Positions 1 to 9,795 of a stretch of DNA of 64,000 bases are shown in pieces. The notes below the pieces were generated by a model. The model was not told the DNA's origin. It did no database searches and saw only the letters and a program-made list of their open reading frames with translations. Source of the stretch: Mytilus californianus (taxonomy: Eukaryota; Mollusca; Bivalvia; Mytilida; Mytilidae); contig NW_026262668.1 of NCBI RefSeq assembly GCF_021869535.1, positions 137,379,635 to 137,443,634 on the forward strand. The letters run 5' to 3'. Both the position numbers and the translations under genes were made by a program. Position 1 is the first letter of the stretch. Every line of letters starts with the position of its first letter.

Positions 1-81
1 CAATCAATGGGGATATGAGGCTGGAAACCTCTTAAAGTTAAGCAGTGGACTTGTGTTTTTCGACACTGGGCTAGATGTATA

Positions 82-318
82 AAATTGAGAATGGAAATGG
101 GGAATATGTCAAAGAGACAACAACCCAACCAAAGATAACAGCCGAAGGCCACCAATGGGTCTTCAACGCAGCGAGAAAATCCCGCACCCGGAGGTGGTCT
201 TCAGCTGGCCCCTCAATAAAATTGTGTACTGGTTCAGTGAAAATGGAAGTCACACGAAACTCCAAAATATATAAAGGAACTAAAATTAAAAAAACAAACA
301 AGACTAACAAAGGCCAGA
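82..318 (-). mobile_element. Inverted fragment of Naiad-A 3' UTR
   Basis: Read on the minus strand, this stretch matches the end of the Naiad-A 3' UTR found on the plus strand at about 840-1058, 2840-3090 and 6860-7112. Shared landmarks are the block on the ggacgcctccgggtgcggga theme and the terminal block that includes ttgtctctttgacacattcc. It lies head-to-head with the plus-strand copy that starts near 394. Penelope-like elements commonly leave such partial inverted copies on insertion. Open frames on both strands here are UTR sequence, not genes. Confidence 0.85.
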
Positions 319-393
319 TGCTCCTGATAATGTGCACAGATAGATTGAATTATAGAATATTTAAATGGTGTAGTTAATATTGATTCACTTATA

Positions 394-1058
394 GGGTCTT
401 TGCATCGGCACTAAACACATTTATTTAAAAACCAGTTGTTGGCATGACACGGGTTATGTTCTTCTCATATATGTTATGATGGTATGATACTAAACCCCTA
501 ACGGGAAGGATTGTGCCTGATATTCATATGATGAAGACATAATCTTTCAATCAGTTTAATTGAAGTCTGGAGCTGGCATGTCAGTTAACTGCTAGTAGTC
601 TGTTGTTATTTATGTATTATTGTCATTTTGTTTATTTTCTTTGGTTACATCTTCTGACATCAGACTCGGACTTCTCTTGAACTGAATTTTAATGTGCGTA
701 TTGTTATGCGTTTACTTTTCTACATTGGCTGGAGGTATAGGGGGAGGGTTGAGATCTCATAAACATGTTTAACCCCGCCGCATTTTTGCGCCTGTCCCAA
801 GTCAGGAGCCTCTAGCCTTTGTCAGTCTTGTATTATTTTTAATTTTAGTTTCTTGTGTACAATTTGGAGTTTAGTATGGCGTTCATTATCACTGAACTAG
901 TATATATATTTGTTTAGGGACCAGCTGAAGGACGCCTCCGGGTGCGGGAATTTCTCGCTGCATTGAAGACCTGTTGGTGACCTTCTGCTGTTGTCTGTTC
1001 TATGGTCGGGTTGTTGTCTCTTTGACACATTCCCCATTTCCATTCTCAATTTTATTAC
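394..1058 (+). mobile_element. Naiad-A copy 1, 3' end only
   Basis: The fragment starts in the last codons of the RT (it reads NIDSLIGSLHR then a stop) and continues through the whole 3' UTR to the terminal 'ttccattctcaatttta'. It is strongly 5'-truncated. It matches copies 2 and 3 closely but carries more substitutions, so it is probably older. It contains a SECIS-like hairpin at 466-530. Confidence 0.85.
466..530 (+). promoter_or_regulatory. SECIS-like element, Naiad-A copy 1
   Basis: Helix I is CATAT (466-470) with ATATG (526-530). The quartet strands are ATGA (476-479) and TGAT (518-521). Helix II is GGTATGAT (481-488) with ATTGTGCC (510-517), fully paired if G-U is allowed. An unpaired AAA follows 12 nt after ATGA, then a small CCC/GGG mini-stem. 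This matches the eukaryotic form 2 SECIS layout, which directs UGA to be read as selenocysteine. Relative to copy 3, one helix base has changed A to G opposite U, so pairing is kept. Confidence 0.7.
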
Positions 1059-1063
1059 AGTAA

Positions 1064-1876
1064 TGCTTTTAATAAGAGACTAAATTGGTGTTTTAGGATT
1101 ATGGCTAAGTTTAAAGAATGTAATTTAGATTTGTATGTTAATTTAAATAATGCGTTGTATAAACAAGAGATAACACAGATAGAAGAAGTTTTATTTGATA
1201 ATTATATAGAAAACTGTCTAAATAGAATATTGACACAAAATGTTGGTAAAAAAATACGGACTTATAAATTATTTTAAGACAATTATGGAAGTGAATTATA
1301 TTTATCTAAAAATTTATCGTATAGATATAGAAGTGCATTTGCAAAATTTAGATGCGGAGTAGCTCCGTTGAGAATCGAAACAGGGCGGTATGAAAATAAA
1401 AATGTAGACGAAAGAGTGTGTTTTATGTGTAATGATAAAATAGAAGATAACAAACATGTCATATTATCATGCCCGTTATATGCAGATTTGCGTTTTTGTC
1501 TATATAGTGAAGCTATAAAGTATAATGTAGATTTTTATGATTTGTCTGATGATGATAAATGTGTGTATTTATTTCAAAATATTAATTGTTATGACATGGT
1601 TGCCAAAACCTGCTTTAATATTTTAAGTAGAAGAAATACCTTTTAATATGAAAATATGAAATATTCTTAAAATGAAATTATTTTAACAGTCGTTTGTAAT
1701 AAAATAGTTTTATATAAAATTTATTTTACAGTCTCTCATAATTCTTAACAAAATGGTACTTGTATTTTATATTTGTAAATTGTCTGTTTTATATTGTGTA
1801 TATACTCTGTATGTACTGTAAATTTGTGTATTGCATGTAGTGAGACTATAATAAAAAATTATTGAATTGAATTGTG
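1064..1876 (+). pseudogene. LINE retrotransposon, C-terminal RT fragment and 3' tail
   Basis: This is the 3' end of a non-LTR retrotransposon. The plus-strand translation runs from about 1065 to a stop at 1646, with one in-frame TAA near 1275. The last 92 codons (1368-1646) read RIETGRY, then CFMCNDKIEDNKHVILSCPL, which is the zinc-binding CxxC...H...C module found C-terminal to the RT of many LINEs. The UTR ends in ATTGAATTGAATTG, a short 3' tandem tail of the CR1/L2 type. The element is heavily 5'-truncated. It sits exactly between Naiad-A copies 1 and 2, so it either inserted there or marks their junction. The LINE clade is uncertain. Confidence 0.75.
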
Positions 1877-3090
1877 AACAAATACTAACAATGACCACTG
1901 TCCTTTCCTCGATCTTGATATCTATATCATTAACGGGAAGCTTAATACAAAAATTTATGATAAAAGAGATGATTTTTCATTTCCTATCGTTAATTATCCA
2001 TTTTTAGATGGTGACGTTCCCTTGTCACCATCTTATGGTGTTTATATATCTCAACTTGTACGATTCGCTCGTGTATGTAACAACGTATTAGATTTTAGCG
2101 AAAGAAATTTATGTATTACTGAAAAATTATTACACCAGGGTTTTCGATATCATAAACTAGTCAAAACATTTACTAAATTTTATCATCGGTATAAGGACAC
2201 CATTCGTAAATATAACTCAACATGCAGACTTCTTATACGTTCGGGTATTTCACATCCAATCTTTTATGGTAATATTCTTTACAAAGCACAACAATGTCAG
2301 TATTCACCTCAAAAGCTAACAAAACCTTTAAACAGACTTATTAAGAAGGGATATAGTTACGATACTGTTGTCAGGTCATTAAAGATTGCATATTTTGGCT
2401 TTAATATTGATTCACTTATAGGGTCTTTGCATTGGAATTAAACACATTTATTCTAAAACCAGTTGTTGGCATGACACGGGTTATGTTCTTCTCATATATT
2501 TTATGATGATATAATACTAAACCCCTAACAGGAGGGATTGTGCCTGATATTCAAATGATGAAGACATAATCTTTCAATCAGTTTAATTGAGGTCTGGAGC
2601 TGACATGTCAGTAACTGTTAGTAATATGTTGTTATTTATGTATTATTGTCATTTTGTTTATTTTCTTTTGTTTCCTATTCTGACATCGGACTCGGACTTC
2701 TCTTAAACTGAATTTTACTGTGCGTACTGTTGTATGTTTGTTTTTTCTACATTGGCTAGAGGTATAGGGGAGGGTTGAGATCTCAAAAAACATGTTTAAC
2801 CCCGCCGAATTTTTGCGCCTGTCCCAAGTCAAGAGCCTCTGGTGTTTGTTAGTCTTATATCATTCTTAATTTTAGTTTCTTGTGTATAATTTGGAGTTTA
2901 GTATGACGTCCATTATCACTGAACTAGTATACATATTTGTTTAGGGGCCAGCTGAAGGACGCCTCCGGGTGCGGGAGTTTCTCGCTGCATTGAAGACCCA
3001 TTGGTGGCCTTCGGCTGTTGTCTGCTCTATGGTCGGGTTGTTGTCTCTTTGACACATTCCCCATTTCCATTCTCAATTTTTTTTTTACAG
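1877..3090 (+). mobile_element. Naiad-A copy 2 (5'-truncated, pseudo-LTR position)
   Basis: The copy begins inside the RT thumb region (about 1880), reads through [17 protein letters not shown] and [15 protein letters not shown] to a normal TAA at 2439-2441, then has the complete 3' UTR. It is nearly identical to copy 3, so the two are recent or came from one event. Its 3' end (3090) abuts the 5' region of copy 3 head to tail. That is the tandem arrangement known in Penelope-like elements, where an upstream truncated copy acts as a pseudo-LTR. Confidence 0.85.
2493..2557 (+). promoter_or_regulatory. SECIS-like element, Naiad-A copy 2
   Basis: The hairpin is the same as in the other two Naiad-A 3' UTRs: ATGA at 2503-2506, AA at 2519-2520, ATTGTGCC at 2537-2544 and TGAT at 2545-2548. 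One helix II base (GA instead of GG) and one helix I base are changed, so this copy should fold less well than copy 3. Confidence 0.6.
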
Positions 3091-3625
3091 AGTTTGTCTT
3101 TAGTGCCGTGTGGAGACAGTAGAGTGCCTCCCCGTGTTTCAGGTTTATGCTCTTATAATATACTAGATTATGGAGTGTGTGTCCGAGCGAGAACTTCTCT
3201 ATTTTCATTACTTTAGGGATATTTATCAAAAAGTAGTATTTCACATTCAGCCCCATTCTTCTATTCAGTCAGACGTCAGTCGCTACCCTGATATACCCTA
3301 TCTTTTGTTTTATTTTTGGGTAATTTATGACGGATAGTGTTTGACGTCTTTAGCCGAACAGTTTTATCATATCCACATAATTCAATTTATTGTGTGCTGG
3401 TTCATATTCTGGACGCCAGTCTTTGCTCCTTTCTGAAAAAAATCCACATAACAAAAAACAAATATGAAGCTTAGAAATGGAAAAATATTAAATACAAAAC
3501 TCGTTCAAAGGGTATCTACACGTCTCAATCATCAAAATCGCTTATCTAAAAATACTACCATCGCTAACATTTTTAACAATAAAAATCGTGGTTACCCTTC
3601 TATCGATAAGTGTCATGCCAAAAAA

Positions 3626-3754
3626 TGACTTGCATGTCCCTCTCTTTCCACCAACAATACGGTAAGGTCTACGTTTAATGGTCGCACATTTTCTTTAAAT
3701 TTTGAAACTGATATAACTTGAAAAACAAACAGTTTTATTTATTTACTCACATGA
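3626..3754 (+). other. Cluster of in-frame TGA (putative Sec) codons in the endonuclease region
   Basis: In the frame that starts at 3464, TGA occurs at 3626-3628, 3719-3721 and 3752-3754, with no TAA or TAG up to 4306. The last two flank FIYLLT (T-TGA-KTNSFIYLLT-TGA-NKPGCG). In other PLE endonucleases this segment has Cys before and after the GIY strand, as part of the CCHH zinc motif. A fourth TGA, at 4304-4306, may be another Sec or a true nonsense change. The open frame continues past it to a TAA near 4407. Confidence 0.7.
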
Positions 3755-5019
3755 AACAAACCGGGATGCGGTATTCAGTACGTAGGTGAAACTGGACGAT
3801 ATTTATCTAAACGCACGCAAGAACACCTGTATCGTTTTAAAAGACCCAATAAATTCAAAAGTATCATTTATCAACATCTTAAAAAGCTAAATCATCCTAA
3901 TAAATATTTAACAGTTCAACCTTTAGAAGTAGTAAATAAGCAGCCTGGTGAATCTCATTCAAAGTTTGTACGATCACGGAAAATAATTGAATTAAATTGG
4001 ATTAAAAAATTACAGACAGTCTACCCTCTCGGTCTTAATGATAATATCATGGGAATTGGTAATATATCAAGAACCGATTCTGTTAACATTTTGGATACAG
4101 TTTCTAAAACTGTTCGTAAAAACCGTTCTCATGGGCGTAGAAAAAATCGCAATCAAAGAAAATTTCGGACCAACCATACAAATATTTCGGACCTAATTTC
4201 TATTTCAAAAAACAACGGCAGACATTATCTATTAACCAAGCTCTGTTCCTTACCTATAAATAAATTAAATACAATTTTAGAGGATTGCAACACAATTTCA
4301 TATTGATGTCCTAAGAATGAAATCGTTCAAATTATAATGGCATATTGTTATTCTAAACTGTTTCCCAAAATTGATCGCCCTGAAGATCATACAAACATTT
4401 TATTAAAATAAAGTATGTCAATAAAGGTTTTGATTTTGTAAATATTGCCGGTATTTTTAACGACCATTCTGTTAAAGAACAAATTCCGGGATATTTTGAT
4501 AATACTGAACTCCCTCTTATTTGTTATATTTACAAGAAATCTACCCGAAAAATTGTGTTTAATTATAGCCAAGTCTGTAAAGATGTAAATATCGGTGAAA
4601 ATACACCTCCGTCATGTAATTGTAGTAATTCCGAATGCACTTATGGCCCCATTTCCCATGTTATAACAGAAGACCTTAACATCGTTCGCGACCGAGAGTT
4701 AAAATCATTCCTCAGTAAAGGATCTAAATATCGTCCCCCGTCAATTATTAATTGGAATGAGTGTCGTAATATCATCAACGACTCACTTCGTGCTTACTGT
4801 TTGAAATGGATGAAACGGGAAAAAGCTGACAAAAATTCTTTCGACTCTTTTTTAATTCAGTAATGAAGATAGTTGATATACGTATACAACATTTTAAAGA
4901 ACATTTACTCTTAACAACAACCATAAAAATCATATTTCTCGTATCAAACATAAACTAAAAGAACAAAGGAATTTGTTTTTGTCCCTGCTGATAAAGCTGC
5001 TAATAATATCATTATAGTT

Positions 5020-5022
5020 TGA
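5020..5022 (+). other. In-frame TGA at a conserved Cys position of the RT (Naiad-A)
   Basis: The context is VPADKAANNIIIV-TGA-RKFYIEVLQKEI. Family B has Cys (TGT at 10939-10941) in the matching context [15 protein letters not shown], as does the family B fragment at 38724-38726 (-). Two Naiad-C copies have TGA at this same place (46685-46687 and 18323-18325, both minus). Confidence 0.8.
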
Positions 5023-6517
5023 CGTAAATTTTACATTGAGGTTCTGCAAAAGGAAATCACGAATTCACCAACATTCCAACTTACTTCATTTTCAGAAAAC
5101 GATATCTGTAACAAACATAAACTATTAGCTACTTCTTTACAAGCAGAACCAAATACAATGAAAGTCCCAACTATGTACTGGCTTCTGAAGCTACACAAAT
5201 CACCTTACAAATATAGATTTATTTCGTCTTCAAGTCATTGTTCCACTACTAAATTGTCTATTCTACTTACTAGTACACTTGGTACAATCAAAATCCTGAT
5301 AATAAATTGTTCAAATAAGGCCTTTGAAAATAGTGGAATTAACTACTTTTGGAGTGTCAAAAACTCGTTGGAAGTACTTGATAAATTTCATGCATATATT
5401 GGTGATTTTGAATCTGTTCAAAGTTTTGATTTTTATACCCTATATACCACTTTGCCTCATATTCTTATTAAGAAAAAAATTCACACACCTAATTAAATGG
5501 GCATTTAAAAAGTCGGAATGCGAATACATATGTTCAAACTCTTTTAGGTCATTTTTTAGTGGCAACAAACAAAAGAGCTATGTCAATAGGACATGCTTTG
5601 ATACTATATCTGCCATTGAATTTTTACTTGATAACATTTTTGTTCGCTTTGGAGATTCCGTATATCGTCAAGATATCGGAATTCCAATGGCGACTAACTG
5701 TGCACCACTTATTGCGGACCCGTTTTTGTATTGTTATGAGTTACAATTTATGACTAAAATCAGCAAAGACCCATCGAAACAACATATGATACAAAAATTT
5801 AACAATACTTTTAGATATTTGGATGATATATTGGCTCTCAATAATGACGACTTCAGTATGTATACTGAAGAAATTTATCCTGTTGAACTTACTTTAAATA
5901 AAGCTAATACTAACAATGACCACTATCCTTTCCTCAATCTTGATATCTATATCATTAACGGGAAGCTTAATACAAAAATTTATGATAAAAGAGATGATTT
6001 TTCATTTCCTATCGTTAATTATCCATTTTTAGATGGTGACGTTCCCTTGTCACCATCTTATGGTGTTTATATATCTCAACTTGTTCGATTCGCTCGTGTA
6101 TGTAACAACGTATTAGATTTTAGCGAAAGAAATTTATGTATTACTGAAAAATTATTACACCAGGGTTTTCGATATCATAAACTAGTCAAAACATTTACTA
6201 AATTTTATCATCGGTATAAGGACATCATTCGTAAATATAACTCAACATGCAAACATCTTATACGTTCGGGTATTTCACATCCAATCTTTTATGGTAATAT
6301 TCTTTACAAAGCACAACAATGTCAGTATTCACCTCAAAAGCTAACAAAACCTTTAAACAGACTTATTAAGAAGGGATATAGTTACGATACTGTTGTCAGG
6401 TCATTAAAGATTGCATATTTTGGCTTTAATATTGATTCACTTATAGGGTCTTTGCATCGGAATTAAACATATTTATTCTAAAACCAGTTGTTGGCATGAC
6501 ACGGGTTATGTTCTTCT

Positions 6518-6582
6518 CATATATTTTATGATGGTATAATACTAAACCCCTAACAGGAGGGATTGTGCCTGATATTCATATG
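6518..6582 (+). promoter_or_regulatory. SECIS-like element, Naiad-A copy 3
   Basis: Helix I is CATAT (6518-6522) with ATATG (6578-6582). An internal loop separates it from quartet strands ATGA (6528-6531) and TGAT (6570-6573). Helix II is GGTATAAT (6533-6540) with ATTGTGCC (6562-6569), all eight positions pairing with two G-U. AAA begins at 6544, 12 nt after ATGA, followed by a CCT/AGG mini-stem. It lies about 60 nt after the stop codon, inside the 3' UTR, which is where eukaryotic SECIS elements act through SBP2. Confidence 0.75.
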
Positions 6583-7336
6583 ATGAAGACATAATCTTTC
6601 AATCAGTTTAATTGAGGTCTGGAGCTGACATGTCAGTAACTGTTAGTAGTCTGTTGTTATTTATGTATTATTGTCATTTTGTTTATTTTCTTTTGTTTCC
6701 TATTCTGACATCGGACTCGGACTTCTCTTAAACTGAATTTTACTGTGCGTACTGTTGTATGTTTGTTTTTTCTACATTGGCTAGAGGTATAGGGGGAGAG
6801 TTGAGATCTCAAAAAACATGTTTAACCCCGCCGCATTTTTGCGCCTGTCCCAAGTCAGGAACCTCTGGCCTTTGTTAGTCTTGTATCATTCTTAATTTTA
6901 GTTTCTTGTGTATAATTTAGAGTTAGTATGACGTCCATTATCACTGAACTAGTATACATATTTGTTTAGGGGCCAGCTGAAGGACACCTCCGGGTGCGGG
7001 AGTTTCTCGCTGCATTGAAGACCCATTGGTGGCCTTCGGCTGTTGTCTGCTCTATGGTCGGGTTGTTGTCTCTTTGACACATTCCCCATTTACATTCTCA
7101 ATTTTATTTTAAATGTTTTGTTCGGCATTAACTATGCGAAAAGAGTAGCAAAGAGTCAAGACATAAAACCCTTAATGAAATCATCTCTTTTATTTCTAAT
7201 TTCTTTAAATAGGGGCCTTTATTGGCCATTCTTTAATGATAGTTAAAGGCCATAATAGATAATGAGGTGGCCAATTTTCCGGGAACACTTTTTTTCAACC
7301 GACATAGATTCCGACAGCGACAATGAGAAGAACATG

Positions 7337-7606
7337 CAAACGACGAAAAACCAAGCCAAGCACAACATGAACGCAAGAAAAACCAAGCCAAGTACATCAT
7401 GAACGCAAGAAAAACCAAGCCAAGCACAACATGAACGCAAGAAAAACCAAGCCAAGCACAACATGAACGCAAGAAAAACCAAGCCAAGTACAACATGAAC
7501 GCAAGAAAAACCAAGCCAAGTACAACATGAAAGCAAGAAAAACCAAGTCAAGTACAACATGAACGCAAGAAAAACCAAGTCAAGTACAACATGAACGAAA
7601 GAAAAA
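7337..7606 (-). repeat. 32-bp minisatellite
   Basis: There are about eight head-to-tail units of 32 bp (gaacgcaagaaaaaccaagc plus a short variable part ending in acat). The starts of 'gaacgc' fall at 7369, 7401 and 7433. Since 32 is not a multiple of 3, the array reads open in more than one minus-strand frame, giving hydrophobic WFFLRSCCAWLGF-type peptides that are almost certainly not genes. Confidence 0.9.
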
Positions 7607-7619
7607 AACGACTAACTAT

Positions 7620-9194
7620 CTATTCTATTAATTGTGTTTTGAGCATTTGAAAATATATACATTGGTGTTGATCCTAATAGATCTTCACACACATCGAATA
7701 ATGTCAATGACAAGTTAAATTTTACTGATCACAATTGTTATGAATGAGAATATCAGTGCTTAGCCTATTGAAACGTGATCACGTCTGTTCTATATAAAAA
7801 TAGCAAAGCCAAAGTTCGCATCTCATATCTTTTAAAGTGTAAATATTATCTTTGTTAACATAATGCAAAAATTATTATAATGTGTCCGGTCTCACCTTTT
7901 ATTACGGTTTATATTCAACACTTCGTAACATTCATATCTGTACTTTAGTAATGGTATTACGGTCTTAAAAAGTGGTGTTTGCATCCGGAGTCTTTCTTTA
8001 TGATTTTTGCATATTGATAAGCTTTAAGCTTTACGATATTGTTAATGCATGCAAATTCTCTATACTGAATAAATGTGAGCAACTGTCTCAAAGGGGATTA
8101 ACCCAAATTCACGGTAATAAAATTACATTTTTGTTTCTTTAATTTACTTGTCGACCTTTAAAACGTAATATCCAAGATGAATAAAACATTAAGTTCGAAA
8201 GCATTGAATGTCAAATTAAGGTTTCATCCTCCATGGGAATTACTTAATTGTAAGGTCTCGTCACACTTTCACATTCATTGCTTTCTTAAATAAACCAAGC
8301 AAATTGTCTTCACTGTATTTTCGCACTTTTTTGTTCGTTCGTAATGCAAAATTTTAGTTATCATAAACATCGATTTGAAATTATTCATTTGCAGTTTTCA
8401 CATATAAATGCATCTTTCTTTATAATTTAAATAACAGGAGATATATAAGATAGTTGTCAATGAGACAGTAACCCCACAACACAAAAACCAAAATATATCA
8501 ACCCAGTTTTAACCACTTGGGAAACTGTCCTGCAATTGTTCATACAAAAACGAGAAAAGTTTACAATTTATTGATATTTTGTTAAAGTATTCCTTTGATT
8601 TAGGACTTTAGGTTAAGATACATATATATACTAGTAATTCTGATATAACCTGTCTGATCTCAGTAGTAACTTTTATCTCTATCAGACTTTAGGTGTCTTA
8701 TGTTTATTAAGATATCTTATATTTATGTTGATTTAATGAGATAACTTTATGTTTTAAAATTATCACTGAAATAACGCATTCTCACAGGATTTAAACATAT
8801 TGTATGACTATTATGATTGATCGGTTAATATATTTTTTGTTATTTTGAAATAGTTTACATATTTAAAAAGCTGAGCGTGATTTTAGTTTTATATATACAT
8901 GCATATATAAATAAATGTAGTTTCGTCTGCTGAAGATATAGTGTCTATTTATAAGTGGTATAAATCATCGGTTTAGTACTTTAAATTAGTAGCATATCAA
9001 ATTGCAAAAATGGGTAGACATAAAAAGGAAAAAGACTGGAGAAATAAAATAGAAATTCAGATGGATTACACTATCATGTTAAACTGCTATGAGATCGGCT
9101 AGGCATTTTTGAGACAGCAATTCAAAAGCATACAAAAAGACCGCTACATAAACTGGAACTATAGTGTAGGGTGGCATGATTTCTAATCAGCAGG
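7620..9194. other. AT-rich non-coding stretch with a retroelement-tail remnant
   Basis: No gene is seen. A short remnant at about 8450-8580 contains 'gttgtcaatgagacagtaac' followed by 'ccaaaatatatcaacccagt', which resembles the minus-strand form of the retroelement tails found elsewhere in the window. The rest is unassigned. Confidence 0.5.
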
Positions 9195-9198
9195 TTAA

Positions 9199-9795
9199 GG
9201 GCATACAATACATTTTTTTATCCCAGTGATGTTTTTTTACGAAAACTTGCATTCAAGCTCTTTTTCACCTAGTCGATTCATATATGTAATAAAAATATAC
9301 CTGCATGTTCTTCTTTTAGAGATAAATGGGGTCGATATTTTAGACATTTACTCAAAATTTCGGTTTCTCGGATATTTCTATCCATTGGATAGACATACCT
9401 AACCTTTTGTTTCAAAATATCAACTAAAAAGGATTTTTGTAAAAACATTTGTGATATCTTATTCACATAAGTATGCTCTAAATTTGTGCAACAATGCTTT
9501 TGAAATATGTCATTTTTATTAACTTTTCATAATTTTAGATAAAAAACAGCATTTATCTAATTAAAAAAAAAATCCATCGGTGATTTGTTCATAAAAATTG
9601 GTACATATAATCTTCATACATAATCAAACTAAGCGTCATTTGATAAAATAGGGGTTAATGTACTCGTTTTCAAGCTATTGATCAGAATGAGTCGAAAATG
9701 CATATTTTCCCCAATATGTCACAGTTTGACGACGCGAAAAATAATATTTGACGATAGCGACGTCATTATCTCCCCTTTAACTGTAACGTATGCCC
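9199..9795 (-). mobile_element. TTAA-flanked piggyBac-like MITE, copy 1
   Basis: The 597-bp non-coding element is bounded by TTAA at 9195-9198 and 9796-9799. Its ends are inverted repeats on the theme GGGCATACGATACAGTTA. The right end, read inward, gives GGGCATACGTTACAG and then GAGATAATGACGTCGCTA, which matches the left end of the 60,092 copy almost base for base. TTAA target duplication is the hallmark of piggyBac transposases. No transposase is present, so it would move in trans. It abuts the 5' truncation point of the family B element. Confidence 0.8.

Larger units (their letters stand above)
3464..6466 (+). pseudogene. Naiad-A polyprotein: GIY-YIG endonuclease + reverse transcriptase, UGA-containing, frameshifted
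   Basis: The translation starts at ATG 3464. The GIY-YIG domain is at about 3720-4050: FIYLLT, QYVGETGRYLSKRTQEHL, then IIELNWIKKLQTVYPLGLND. The CxC linker (SCNCSNSEC) is at 4610-4640. The RT follows: VPADKAANN (4981), VPTMYWLLKLHKSPYKYRFI (5161), DFYTLYTTLPH, GIPMATNCAPLIAD (5680), FRYLDDIL with the catalytic DD (5813), [12 protein letters not shown], and a stop at 6464. Frame breaks are mostly single bases: one A lost in an A-run near 4405, one base near 4862, a shift near 4905-4970, and one A gained near 5478. The usual GIPMGT reads GIPMAT. From 3464 to 4306 one frame has only TGA 'stops', and another TGA lies at 5020; these look like selenocysteine codons. The copy is dead as it stands, unless the homopolymer indels are assembly errors. 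Confidence 0.85.
3091..7112 (+). mobile_element. Naiad-A copy 3, nearly full-length Penelope-like retroelement
   Basis: This is the most complete element of its family here. The 5' region is 3091-3463, the broken coding region 3464-6466, and the 3' UTR 6467-7112 with a SECIS-like hairpin at 6518-6582. The domain order is N-terminal GIY-YIG endonuclease, CxC linker, RT. That is the permuted order described for Naiad elements and is opposite to canonical Penelope. The 3' end reads 'tacattctcaattttatttt'. Copy 2 abuts it upstream head to tail. A 32-bp minisatellite lies about 220 bp downstream. Confidence 0.85.

Noticed and set aside
71..377. Overlapping 88- and 100-codon frames on opposite strands
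   Set aside because: Both are translations of the inverted Naiad-A 3' UTR fragment, a sequence that is non-coding in the intact copies.
7233..7578. 93- and 111-codon minus-strand frames with WFFLRSCCAWLGF repeats
   Set aside because: They come from the 32-bp minisatellite read in shifting frames.
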